From an uncultured Bacteroidota bacterium (GTDB lineage Bacteria > Bacteroidota > Bacteroidia > Bacteroidales > WCHB1-69): a DNA stretch of 34,424 nt. Of the stretch, positions 26,275 through 34,079 are shown in pieces; the stretch's first letter is position 1, and every line of letters starts with the position of its first letter. The notes under the pieces were generated by a model, which saw nothing but the letters and a program-made list of their open reading frames with translations, did not search any database and was not told the origin of the DNA. Made by a program: the position numbers and the translations under genes. The DNA lies in contig CADADB010000022.1 in NCBI GenBank assembly GCA_902786595.1, positions 1-34,424 on the forward strand, written 5' to 3'.

Positions 26275-28314
26275 ATGAAAAACAGCTTTTTGTCCATTCG
26301 AAAGAATATATTTAAACACCTGGTCCCCGTTGTTTTCATCCTTCTGGCCACCCTCTCCGCCTCCGCTCAGGGCGAGTGGAAGTGGGCGAACTATTGGACA
26401 GGGGGCGAGGAACTTGGCAGCCACGAAACGAATCGTGTTGTGCGGACTGCATTTGATGATAACGGAAACATATACGTTTTTGGTAGTTTCGGCGGAAGTG
26501 CGACTCTTTATGCCCAAAATGGCACCTCGCACTTTTCCGATAATACGGCGATTGTGGCAAATGGCAGTCCGGGAACCGTATTGGCTAAATTTGATTCCCT
26601 TGGAAATCTGCTTTGGCATAGATTTATCAAAAGTTTAAACAGCAGTTGTATGCCATACGATATGTTTGTGCGTGACAACAGAATCACAATTGCTGGAGAA
26701 TATGCTTTCCAATTAAACAGTGTAACGCAGTTGTGGTTTATTGACACTTTGATAGACTCACAATGTGCACTCTCCTACCCGTCGGGAACGATTCATCCCC
26801 CATATACGTTTGGCAACTACAGCTATTTTGTCACCTTTGATTTGGATGGTAACAAACTGGATAATCATTTTGTACACACTATAGCTCGTGAACGTATAGG
26901 GGGAGAATATTTGTTGGATATGCCACTAAGCAGACGAATATTAGGAGCACATCCTGTATGCGTGGATAGCCAAGGCAATACATTTATTGCATTAAGCACT
27001 TATTACGCGGGACCCGATACCCTTCCTTACACTATCGTAATTGATGGGGATTCAACAAAAACCTATCAGATTTTTTTACCAGGGAATTGCACTGATGATA
27101 GTCAACAAATATATAATATGATGATTTGCAAATTTACGCCCAATTGGGAACTGGCTTGGATGAAATTGATAGTGGATCATACGGAAGGGCTTTCTCCCAA
27201 TTTACCATATGACTCGTTACATCCTTATTTCGTTCCTTATATGGGTGGAATGAGCATTGATGAAGAAGACAATTTATATGTTTCGGGTTATTTATCGCAA
27301 ATGGATATGATGGATGCGTACAATCAATATCCAATGCGAATATACTGGGACAACACGCATTTTGCAGAAGTCGCAGATCAAAGCTTAGCAAAACTATTAC
27401 CATTCCTTATAAAATACTCTGCGGACGGGTCAATAGTTTGGTCAAATCAGGCATTTGTAAAGAATGGGCCAAGCGCAAATTTTTACGAAACGATTGATTG
27501 GTCTGATAATTATGTTGACAATCAAGGGGTTTATTTGTTGGGAAGAGCTGAAAATATTAGCGGTAGTAATCCTATATTCTATTTTGACAATGAAAATAAT
27601 TCTCTACAAATACTATCAGGTAATCATAGCAGCTTTTATGTCAAATTCGATAAATATAATGGTACTTTCATGAAGCTTGGACAACCGACAGGCTCACATA
27701 CTTCTGCGCTACTTGGAGCGACTCCCACTGTCATTAACAACCACCTATTGGGACAATTTGCTTACGATTTCAACTCGGATTCTTTTCTTGCCTATTTCAA
27801 TATAGATGGTTCTTTTGTGTCGGCGGATACCGTATCAACTATACACGATCCGTATTCACTGCCACAGAAAACAATAGCCAATAATCATGGGGGGATTTTA
27901 TGCGACAGAATTGCTTCTCAAAATCTTTCTTTCGGTCATAATCTTTCAGTTAACTTTACCAACCACAATAACAGCCATGCTGTATTCGCGTACAAGTACG
28001 ACCCGTCCATCTTGGAGCCCTTCGTCCCCGACGATTCGGTGGGCATCGAGGACTACCTCGGCAGGCGTGAGAGTGACATCTACCTCTACCCCAACCCCAC
28101 GTCGGGCGAGGCCGTGGTGTGCGGCTATATGTACGGCTACCGCAGCATCGAGCTGCTCGACCTCCAGGGCCGCAAACTGGCCACCCTCCTGGATTCGCCC
28201 CATGGCACGTCCCTGCCCGAAATCGACCTCTCGCCCTATCCCTCCGGCACGTACCTCGTGAAGATCAACTTCGAGCGAGGGGTGAGCGTGGTGAGGAAGG
28301 CGGTGAGGAGGTAG
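26275..28314 (+). CDS. T9SS type A cargo protein with beta-propeller-like repeats
   Basis: The 679-residue protein has a signal peptide (VPVVFILLATLSASAQ), then GEWKWANYWTGGEELGSH. A passenger follows with phrases typical of SBBP/propeller-like repeats (TAFDDNGNIYVFGSFGG, LAKFDSLGNLLWHRFIKS, CVDSQGNTFIALS, SIDEEDNLYVSGYL, IKYSADGSIVW). The last ~75 residues are a type A sorting domain (YLYPNPTSGEAVV, SIELLDLQGRKLATLL, YPSGTYLVKINFERG). It is therefore exported by the T9SS and displayed on or released from the surface; the ligand is unknown. Composition is mosaic: two sampled 60-base lines near the ends are 63% and 68% GC, while one in the middle (27541-27600) is 28%. Confidence 0.88.
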   Translation: MKNSFLSIRKNIFKHLVPVVFILLATLSASAQGEWKWANYWTGGEELGSHETNRVVRTAFDDNGNIYVFGSFGGSATLYAQNGTSHFSDNTAIVANGSPGTVLAKFDSLGNLLWHRFIKSLNSSCMPYDMFVRDNRITIAGEYAFQLNSVTQLWFIDTLIDSQCALSYPSGTIHPPYTFGNYSYFVTFDLDGNKLDNHFVHTIARERIGGEYLLDMPLSRRILGAHPVCVDSQGNTFIALSTYYAGPDTLPYTIVIDGDSTKTYQIFLPGNCTDDSQQIYNMMICKFTPNWELAWMKLIVDHTEGLSPNLPYDSLHPYFVPYMGGMSIDEEDNLYVSGYLSQMDMMDAYNQYPMRIYWDNTHFAEVADQSLAKLLPFLIKYSADGSIVWSNQAFVKNGPSANFYETIDWSDNYVDNQGVYLLGRAENISGSNPIFYFDNENNSLQILSGNHSSFYVKFDKYNGTFMKLGQPTGSHTSALLGATPTVINNHLLGQFAYDFNSDSFLAYFNIDGSFVSADTVSTIHDPYSLPQKTIANNHGGILCDRIASQNLSFGHNLSVNFTNHNNSHAVFAYKYDPSILEPFVPDDSVGIEDYLGRRESDIYLYPNPTSGEAVVCGYMYGYRSIELLDLQGRKLATLLDSPHGTSLPEIDLSPYPSGTYLVKINFERGVSVVRKAVRR

Positions 28315-28346
28315 CAGTTAGTAGTTATCAGTTAGTAGTTATCAGT
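28312..28346. repeat. Heptanucleotide array TAGTAGT/TATCAGT x5, starting at a stop codon
   Basis: Units TAGCAGT, TAGTAGT, TATCAGT, TAGTAGT and TATCAGT start exactly at the TAG stop of the T9SS cargo gene. Confidence 0.82.
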
Positions 28347-28380
28347 TGGGTGCTGGCGGGTCAGATGCTCCCGTTTGTTG

Positions 28381-29427
28381 CTAATCCTGCTCTTTCCTCT
28401 TTTGTTTAGCCAACTTTTTTACTGTGTCAACCTCTTTGACAAGCTGTTCCGTAGTAGGAAGATATAATCTGTATTCACTGGCGAGAATGGTTTTGTTATC
28501 TTCAGGCAACGTCATTCTCACCAGCGTGTCATTCTTTTGGGTGCAGAGCAAAATGCCTATGGTGGGATTCTCATCGGGCAGTTTCTCAATGCGGTCATAG
28601 TAATTGACATACATCTGCAATTGTCCCAGGTCCTGATGGGTCAGTTTACCTGTTTTCGTCTCAATTATGACAAAACATCTCAATAGACGATTGTAAAATA
28701 CGAGGTCGACGAAGAATTCATCATCTTCAAGCATTATCCGTTTCTGGCGATCTACAAAAGTGAACCCTTTGCCAAGTTCGAGCATAAATTCTGTGAGATG
28801 AAACCGTATGGCGTCCTCCAAATCTTTCTCGTAGTAGCTCGATTTTGGATGCAGACCTAAGAATTCCAGCATCATGGGTTCTTTTATCACCTCTGCGGGT
28901 TCTTCCGGGATTCTCTGTTTGCGGGCAACAGCCAGTACACTCTCCTTATCATTGCTCATAAGCAGACGCTCATAAAGCATGGAATTGATTTGCCGCTCCG
29001 TTTCACGTGCCGTCCATGCATTGTTGACCGATTCTAACTCATAGTACTCCCGCTTGTCGGGATCCTCAATCTGAATCAGCCTACGATATTGACTCCAATT
29101 CAATTGCGAACGCACTGTGTTCGCAATTGGGTAAGTTCTGTAAAACTGACGGCTTTGTTCTAATTGGCGCACACTGAACCCACTTCCATAGTCAGGTTTC
29201 AAACGTTTGGAAAGGTTCTTAATAAGGTACGTGCCATAGTCCGCGCGCTCTTTCCCTTGTTGTTCTTCTTCAAAGATACGCCTCCCCAAATTCCAATACA
29301 TCTGCACACGGCAGAAATCAACGCTTCGCACGGCATTACTGCGAGCATTTTCGATTATCCGACAGGCATCTTGATAAAGCGTGTCAATAGATTCAATTTT
29401 CACAAGTTCAGTCTCGTTCTTTTTCAT
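28381..29427 (-). CDS. DUF1016 (YhcG-like) PD-(D/E)XK nuclease-fold protein
   Basis: The 348-residue protein has the DUF1016 N-terminal region (VQMYWNLGRRIFEEEQQGKE, then SGFSVRQLEQSRQFYRTYP, LNWSQYRRLIQI) and the C-terminal PDDEXK part. The catalytic pattern is readable: D241 in DEFFVDLVFYN, and E256 and K258 in FVIIETKTGK, followed by QMYVNYYDR. These proteins are widespread, patchily distributed and often found with mobile or defence genes. YhcG is linked to DNA repair or restriction-associated roles, but no substrate is established. AT-rich composition against the GC-rich cinA-xerD next door suggests acquisition. It stands alone with its own promoter, convergent with the T9SS cargo gene. 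Confidence 0.92.
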   Translation of the reverse strand: MKKNETELVKIESIDTLYQDACRIIENARSNAVRSVDFCRVQMYWNLGRRIFEEEQQGKERADYGTYLIKNLSKRLKPDYGSGFSVRQLEQSRQFYRTYPIANTVRSQLNWSQYRRLIQIEDPDKREYYELESVNNAWTARETERQINSMLYERLLMSNDKESVLAVARKQRIPEEPAEVIKEPMMLEFLGLHPKSSYYEKDLEDAIRFHLTEFMLELGKGFTFVDRQKRIMLEDDEFFVDLVFYNRLLRCFVIIETKTGKLTHQDLGQLQMYVNYYDRIEKLPDENPTIGILLCTQKNDTLVRMTLPEDNKTILASEYRLYLPTTEQLVKEVDTVKKLAKQKRKEQD

Positions 29428-29452
29428 CTCTAAATTTTTAAGTTGTTGCCTG

Positions 29453-29460
29453 CAAAGTTA
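29453..29460 (-). promoter_or_regulatory. -7 box TAACTTTG for the DUF1016 gene
   Basis: Minus-strand TAnnTTTG match 25 bases upstream of the ATG. A possible -33 TTG lies 20 bases further upstream (plus-strand CAA at 29481). Confidence 0.6.
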
Positions 29461-29532
29461 CAAAATAAGAGCAAACAAATCAAGCGCAAATGATATTTAA
29501 TTCATTAAGAATCAAAATGATAAAAGTTGCAT

Positions 29533-29546
29533 TTTTCAATTGAAAA
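29533..29546. promoter_or_regulatory. 14-base perfect palindrome, possible operator
   Basis: TTTTCAA/TTGAAAA lies between two direct copies of AAAAGTTGC (29522-29530 and 29543-29551). It is upstream of the DUF1016 gene in the 414-base gap 29428-29841. No gene is supported in that gap. Confidence 0.4.
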
Positions 29547-29568
29547 GTTGCTGTTTTCGGAAAAGAAA

Positions 29569-29581
29569 TTGCACAGTGCAA
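29569..29581. promoter_or_regulatory. 13-base palindrome with CACAGTG core
   Basis: TTGCAC-A-GTGCAA. The core CACAGTG recurs in the palindrome at 29782-29794 near the cinA promoter. Confidence 0.35.
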
Positions 29582-29781
29582 GAAATGCACAAAGCATCAC
29601 TTGGCGATATCTCATATTGACCGTCTGGAATTTTGGAAGATTTTGTTCGTTAGGGTGCAATTTCCGTTTACACCTCAACCACGCGAAAATCAGTACCAGA
29701 GCGGGCAACACCGAAAGGAAGTTTGTGGTGAAGCGGTGAAAATGCAGAAGTATCGCTCCGCTATGGGATGGATTGAAAAAA

Positions 29782-29794
29782 CGTCACAGTGACG
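29782..29794. promoter_or_regulatory. 13-base palindrome at the cinA promoter -33 position
   Basis: CGTCAC-A-GTGACG lies 10 bases before the cinA -7 box, where a -33 element would be expected. It could be a protein binding site. Confidence 0.4.
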
Positions 29795-29804
29795 GAAAAA
29801 GTTG

Positions 29805-29812
29805 TATCTTTG
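29805..29812 (+). promoter_or_regulatory. -7 box TATCTTTG for cinA-xerD
   Basis: Exact TAnnTTTG match 29 bases upstream of the cinA ATG. Confidence 0.65.
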
Positions 29813-29841
29813 CAGAAAATAATAATCAGAAAAAATAACCA

Positions 29842-31095
29842 ATGATACTCATCAACATCGGAGACGAACTCCTCTTAGGACAAGTCATCAACACCAACGC
29901 CGCCTTCATCGGGCAGCAGATGGCCCTGGCGGGCATCGAAATGACCGAATGCGTCACCATCGGCGACGACGAGAGCGCCATCCGCAGCGCCATCGAGAAC
30001 GGATTTGCGAAAACCAACCTGATTGTGGTCACCGGCGGACTCGGACCCACCCGCGACGACATCACCAAAAAGGTCATCTGCGACTACTTCCACCGCGAAC
30101 TGGTGGTGGACGAGCCGACCTTGGAATGGGTGCGCGAGATTTTCGCCGCCCGCGGGATGGAACTCACGGAGACCAACAGCCACCAGGCCGACGTACCCAC
30201 AGGCTGCACCGTCCTGAAAAACACCTTGGGTACCGCCCCCGGACTCTGGATAGAACAGGACGGCAAGATTCTCGTCGCCCTTCCCGGCGTGCCGTTCGAG
30301 ATGGAAAAGCTTATCTGTGAAGAGGTTCTGCCGAGATTACAGGAGATTTTCCACCACGAGCACGCGGTGCTCTACAAGGTACTGCAATGTACAGGCATCA
30401 GCGAGAGCAACCTCTCCGACCAGCTCACCGACTTCGAGGCGCAGCTACCGGAGAACATCAAATTGGCCTACCTTCCGAAACCGGGCATCATCCGTTTGCG
30501 GCTGACCGCTTCGGGTGCCAACAACGAAGAGCTGCAAACTTCTCTGAACCAGCAGTTTGAGAAGCTCAAAGCCGAGGTGGGCTCGTTGGCCTTCGCCGAC
30601 GAGGACATCCCGATGGAAGCCGTCATCGGCAAACTACTGCGCGGGAGCGGTCGGCGCGTGGCCACCGCCGAAAGCTGCACCGGCGGATTCATCGCGCACC
30701 TGATTACCTCTGTGCCAGGCAGTTCCGAATATTTCCAAGGGAGCGTGGTCTCCTACAGCAATCAGGTGAAGCGCGACATCCTCAACGTGCGGGAGGACAA
30801 CCTCAAGAAACGCGGCGCTGTGAGCGAGCCGGTGGTCAGCGACATGGCCCTCAACGCGATGGATCTCCTGGATGTCGATTACGCCGTGGCCACCTCCGGC
30901 ATCGCGGGTCCCGACGGCGGCACGGCCGAGAAGCCCGTGGGTACCGTCTGGATGGCTGTGGCCACCCCTACCCGACTGACGACCAAAGAGTTCCATTTCG
31001 GCAAGCACACTGGTCGGAAGCAGATTATCGAGCGGGCCGCCCATGCTGCCCTCAACATGCTGCGTATCGAAATCGAGAAAGACCTCCGCCGATGA
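29842..31095 (+). CDS. cinA: CinA-family protein (nicotinamide mononucleotide deamidase)
   Basis: The 417-residue protein has the two CinA domains. The N-terminal MoCF-like domain reads LINIGDELLLGQVINTN, LIVVTGGLGPTRDDITKK, and later TLGTAPGLWIEQDGK followed by VALPGVPFEMEKL. The C-terminal PncC domain begins near residue 270 with VATAESCTGGFIAH, then GSVVSYSNQVKRDIL and SGIAGPDGGTAEKPVGTVW. PncC hydrolyses NMN to nicotinate mononucleotide in NAD recycling; the N-terminal domain may act as a COG1058-type pyrophosphatase. The start lacks the few extra residues seen in some homologues, but no better upstream start is present. The stop overlaps the xerD start as ATGA. Confidence 0.96.
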   Translation: MILINIGDELLLGQVINTNAAFIGQQMALAGIEMTECVTIGDDESAIRSAIENGFAKTNLIVVTGGLGPTRDDITKKVICDYFHRELVVDEPTLEWVREIFAARGMELTETNSHQADVPTGCTVLKNTLGTAPGLWIEQDGKILVALPGVPFEMEKLICEEVLPRLQEIFHHEHAVLYKVLQCTGISESNLSDQLTDFEAQLPENIKLAYLPKPGIIRLRLTASGANNEELQTSLNQQFEKLKAEVGSLAFADEDIPMEAVIGKLLRGSGRRVATAESCTGGFIAHLITSVPGSSEYFQGSVVSYSNQVKRDILNVREDNLKKRGAVSEPVVSDMALNAMDLLDVDYAVATSGIAGPDGGTAEKPVGTVWMAVATPTRLTTKEFHFGKHTGRKQIIERAAHAALNMLRIEIEKDLRR

Positions 31096-31973
31096 ACGCG
31101 CAAATCGCCCGATTCCGGCAATACTTAGTCTATGAAAAAGGCCTCTCGCCCAAGAGTGTGGAGGCCTACTTGCACGATGTGCAGCTGTTGGCGGACTTTT
31201 TGGGCGAGGACAAGATAGCCGACGCCACTTTCGAGGAATTGCAGAAGTTCCTGAAACACCTTTACGAATCGGACTTCAACGCGCGATCGCAGGCGCGGAT
31301 AGTCTCCGGAATGCGGGCCTTCTACCGCTACCTCATCTACGCCAACGTGCGTGAGGACGACCCCACGGAGCTGTTGGATGCGCCCAAAATCGGGATGCAT
31401 CTCCCTGACGTGTTGACTGTTGAGGAAATCCAAAGCATCATGGACGTGATAGACTTGAGCACGCCGGAAGGTCACCGAAACCGCGCCATGGTAGAGGTAA
31501 TGTACGGTTGTGGGCTGCGGGTCAGCGAGTTAGTGACCTTGCGGCTCTCCAACCTCTTCTTCGACGACGGTTTCATCAAGGTGGTCGGCAAGGGCAACAA
31601 AGAACGGCTGATTCCCATCGGAAAAACGGCCATCAAAGCTGTGAACGACTACGTTGAAGGCAAACGTAAACTACTGAAAATCAAGAAGGGCGAGGAAGAT
31701 TATGTCTTCCTAAACCGCAGAGGGGCGCACCTCACCCGCGAGATGGTCTTCATGCTCGTGAAGAAGTGGGTAGCAGCGGCGGGCATCGACAAGACAGTGA
31801 GTCCGCACACGTTCCGGCACTCCTTTGCCACGCACCTCATCGAGGGCGGTGCCGACCTCCGCGCCGTGCAGGAGATGCTCGGCCATGAAAGCATCACAAC
31901 TACAGAAATTTACACGCACCTCGATCAGGACTACCTGCGGACGAACATCGCGTTGTTCCATCCGAGGTATTGA
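31092..31973 (+). CDS. xerD: Tyrosine recombinase XerD/XerC type
   Basis: The 293-residue length and uninterrupted catalytic set are those of chromosomal Xer recombinases, which resolve chromosome dimers at dif. The residues are R143 (CGLRVSEL), K167 (VGKGNKERLIP), H239 and R242 (HTFRHSFATHL), H265 (LGHESITTTE) and the nucleophile Y274 (IYTHL). The N-terminal SAM-like domain includes the segment FRQYLVYEKGLSPKSVEAYL. XerD rather than XerC is the likelier name from overall look, but this cannot be settled without alignment. It is translationally coupled to cinA. The convergent RhuM-like gene ends 8 bases after it. Confidence 0.92.
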   Translation: MNAQIARFRQYLVYEKGLSPKSVEAYLHDVQLLADFLGEDKIADATFEELQKFLKHLYESDFNARSQARIVSGMRAFYRYLIYANVREDDPTELLDAPKIGMHLPDVLTVEEIQSIMDVIDLSTPEGHRNRAMVEVMYGCGLRVSELVTLRLSNLFFDDGFIKVVGKGNKERLIPIGKTAIKAVNDYVEGKRKLLKIKKGEEDYVFLNRRGAHLTREMVFMLVKKWVAAAGIDKTVSPHTFRHSFATHLIEGGADLRAVQEMLGHESITTTEIYTHLDQDYLRTNIALFHPRY

Positions 31974-31981
31974 TATAGAAC

Positions 31982-32923
31982 CTATTTAGTTTCTATGTCG
32001 TCAGCAATACGCATAATCTTCTCTGCAGGAATACTCATTTTACAGAACGCAAACAACTTTTTACCCAAATCTTTCAAGGAAGCCCCTATATGATAAACAG
32101 TGTCGTCGAGAATAAGAAAACGGTCATGGAAACGTTCTGATATGCGAATTTCCACAGGTGCATATTGGTTGTTGTATCGTTGCAAGTCCACAGCCAATGT
32201 TTCCGATATGTTGCGAGTTATAATGTCGGCTTTAACTCCATCACCACGTTTTGTGAGCATTTTTAACACCGAATCATCCACATAGTTGTCGATTAGGACA
32301 ATATGATAATTTGCTGAACGAATAAGATCGGCTGCGAAGTTGTATGCATCAAAAATTTGACCATCGTAGAAAACACCCTCAACAGGCGGTAGCGCTGTAC
32401 GAACAAATAAATCGATTTTTTTATCATGTTCCGCAACTTTTTTTTCCAGTCTTTCAATTCTTTGGCTCACAACAAAGCCCCGCAAAAGGTATTCCTTTAA
32501 AACAGAGTTTGCCCAAATCCTAAACAGGGTACCCCTCTTGCTCTTTACGCGGTATCCAACGGAGATAATCACGTCGAGATTGTAGTATTTGGTGTGATAT
32601 TTTTTACCGTCTGATGCAGTTGTCAAGAAATCCTTGACAACTGATATTTTTTCTAATTCACCTTCTTTGAAGATGTTGTTAATGTGCAAACTAACATTCT
32701 GTTTTGTGGTTTGAAAAAGCATTGTCATTTGCGATTGCGTCAACCATACAGTTTCCGCTTCCACTAGAACCTCTAATCGAGTGCTTCCATCGGGTTGATA
32801 CAAGACGAATTCTCCATTTTCCATTCGGGCTAACCCATAATTATTATTCATGAGCTCGTTTGATTGGGCATCAAACCTGATGATTTGTTTTCGCTTCTGC
32901 GCCGTAGCTTTTTGTTTTTTCAT
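31982..32923 (-). CDS. RhuM-family protein with C-terminal PLD-like domain
   Basis: The 313-residue protein begins MKKQKATAQKRKQIIRFDAQ. The segment at about 40-155 is a RhuM domain: VWLTQSQMTMLFQTTKQNVS, LHINNIFKEGEL, YYNLDVIISVGYRVKSKRGT and FRIWANSVLKEYL. A charged helical linker (RIERLEKKVAEHDKKIDLF) follows. The last ~120 residues look phospholipase-D-like: YHIVLIDNYVDDSVL, then VEIRISERFHDRFLILDDT and VYHIGASLKDLGKK. This gives one HxR...D half-motif instead of HxKx4D. RhuM was named from a Salmonella pathogenicity island; its function is unclear. I chose ATG 32923; a longer frame opening at TTG 32968 crosses the -7 box. AT-rich, probably acquired. Confidence 0.82.
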   Translation of the reverse strand: MKKQKATAQKRKQIIRFDAQSNELMNNNYGLARMENGEFVLYQPDGSTRLEVLVEAETVWLTQSQMTMLFQTTKQNVSLHINNIFKEGELEKISVVKDFLTTASDGKKYHTKYYNLDVIISVGYRVKSKRGTLFRIWANSVLKEYLLRGFVVSQRIERLEKKVAEHDKKIDLFVRTALPPVEGVFYDGQIFDAYNFAADLIRSANYHIVLIDNYVDDSVLKMLTKRGDGVKADIITRNISETLAVDLQRYNNQYAPVEIRISERFHDRFLILDDTVYHIGASLKDLGKKLFAFCKMSIPAEKIMRIADDIETK

Positions 32924-32954
32924 AATCACAGTTTTTTCATTTAATACATCGTGG

Positions 32955-32962
32955 CAAATATA
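32955..32962 (-). promoter_or_regulatory. -7 box TATATTTG for the RhuM-like gene
   Basis: Minus-strand TAnnTTTG match 31 bases upstream of ATG 32923. It supports that start over the TTG at 32968. Confidence 0.55.
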
Positions 32963-33081
32963 TAACAAAATCCATTCTTTTTAATGGTTTTTGCAAAATT
33001 CTTCCAAGTTTGATTTTCAATGTTTTAGAAAAATTTATTAACAATTCCAATCTGAATAGTTAAGTTTTTAATGAATATTTT

Positions 33082-33138
33082 GCGGGATTTTTTTGTTTTC
33101 TTGAAATTGTTTAACTTTCAAACAGGCGAAAATCCCGC
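33082..33138. repeat. 10-bp inverted repeat in the 32924-33271 gap
   Basis: GCGGGATTTT (33082-33091) and AAAATCCCGC (33129-33138) are perfect inverted copies 37 bases apart. The rest of the 348-base gap is AT-rich and holds two promoters but no gene I can support. Confidence 0.6.
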
Positions 33139-33215
33139 TACAACTACATCCACAACCTCGCTTCGACACCTATATCGCACACGTGGATATAAAGACGGGT
33201 GTTATTAATGTGAAG

Positions 33216-33245
33216 TTTGTGTTGTTGCGGGAATTCGTATCTTTG
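33216..33245 (+). promoter_or_regulatory. Complete -33/-7 promoter for the lipoprotein pair
   Basis: TTTG (33216-33219), 18 bases, then TATCTTTG (33238-33245). This is the only place in the window where I see both Bacteroidota promoter elements at good spacing. It lies 26 bases before the ATG. Confidence 0.75.
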
Positions 33246-33271
33246 CTGCGTCAAAATAACATTGTAAAGTT

Positions 33272-33868
33272 ATGAATAACAAAAACCATATTATCACCTT
33301 GTGTTTTGCCGTCGCAATACTGCTGGCAGGCTGTGGGGTACTGTACGATTTCAAACCCATAAAGCAGTTTGATCAGAAAGAATATGACAAGATGATTACT
33401 TTCGTCATAGACCGGGATTTCAAAATCAACCCTATAGTCAGTGAGTACGAGCAGTTTGACGCTTATCGGACGTGCATCCAGGACAGTTTATGGCAACATC
33501 AGACTGCTGTCCAGCCGGTTCAAATCCTCTATTTCAAAAAAGATTCGCTTCTCTCCTATCACATTAATTGCACGGCAAAGGGCGGACTCTCCAACCTGAA
33601 CTGGAATACGGATCAACGGTTTGAAACATTCCCGCCGGCGACGGCTGTCCCCATCACTCCGCAAATGCAGAATCTATCGAAAATCAGAGACATTTACGGG
33701 ATCAACGATGACTCCGAGTACCTGATTGTAGTGTTTTGGACCAATATGCTTCCGAAAATCTCAAAATCGGCCATTGAAACAGTCAAGACCAATTTGCGCG
33801 AAAACGGGGCCGTCAACAAAGCGGGCCTCGTGTTGGTCAACACGGACAAATTTTACGTGACACCGTAA
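33272..33868 (+). CDS. Lipoprotein, unknown function
   Basis: The 198-residue protein has a lipoprotein signal ending in LLAGC (Cys21). The mature part is soluble with no recognised domain. Notable segments are FKPIKQFDQKEYDKMITFV, the following DRDFKIN, QTAVQPVQILYFKKDSLLSY, HINCTAKGG, and NDDSEYLIVVFWTNMLPKIS. The alternating hydrophobic segments suggest an alpha/beta domain. A full -33/-7 promoter lies just upstream. The TAA stop shares one base with the ATG of a tiny second lipoprotein, so both are made from one message. The adjacent ECF sigma gene runs in the same direction and may belong to the same unit. Confidence 0.8.
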   Translation: MNNKNHIITLCFAVAILLAGCGVLYDFKPIKQFDQKEYDKMITFVIDRDFKINPIVSEYEQFDAYRTCIQDSLWQHQTAVQPVQILYFKKDSLLSYHINCTAKGGLSNLNWNTDQRFETFPPATAVPITPQMQNLSKIRDIYGINDDSEYLIVVFWTNMLPKISKSAIETVKTNLRENGAVNKAGLVLVNTDKFYVTP

Positions 33869-33993
33869 TGAACCCCGTCACAAAACTTTTCGCCCTATTC
33901 TGCGCACTGGCGCTCCTGCTCCCCGCGTGCGTCACCGTGCGTGACATCGACGGGAACCGCTACCGCACGCTGAAAATCAACGGGATGCGATAA
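33868..33993 (+). CDS. Tiny lipoprotein of 41 residues
   Basis: The frame reads MNPVTKLFALFCALALLLPA and then C21, followed by VTVRDIDGNRYRTLKINGMR. The hydrophobic stretch and LLPAC lipobox are a convincing lipoprotein signal, leaving a mature peptide of only 21 residues. It starts at TAATG with the previous lipoprotein, so translation is probably coupled. Because it is so short it is likely to be missed by gene callers. Function is unknown; it could be a truncated lipoprotein. Confidence 0.65.
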   Translation: MNPVTKLFALFCALALLLPACVTVRDIDGNRYRTLKINGMR

Positions 33994-34064
33994 TATACGG
34001 AAATTCAATTTTTTTGAGGTTAGGGTGTAGTTTTTCTCCCCCCTTCGTAGTCAAAAGGAAAACA

Positions 34065-34079
34065 ATGTCTGACAGATGA
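34065..34079 (+). other. Four-codon upstream ORF coupled to the sigma factor start
   Basis: ATG TCT GAC AGA TGA encodes MSDR and overlaps the sigma factor ATG as ATGA. AGGA (34056-34059) lies five bases before this ATG, whereas the sigma ATG itself has no close Shine-Dalgarno sequence. Confidence 0.35.

Noticed and set aside
29505-29792. Short open frames of 60-70 codons in the cinA upstream gap
   Set aside because: None has a recognisable domain, signal peptide or promoter, and they overlap each other on both strands.
28381-32923. A complete defence island (DUF1016 plus RhuM)
   Set aside because: The two genes are separated by housekeeping cinA-xerD, and no restriction, retron, CBASS or other known defence component is visible.
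33123-33274. Start-less open frame running up to the lipoprotein ATG
   Set aside because: It has no start codon near its beginning and contains the -33/-7 promoter; a gene remnant is possible but unsupported.
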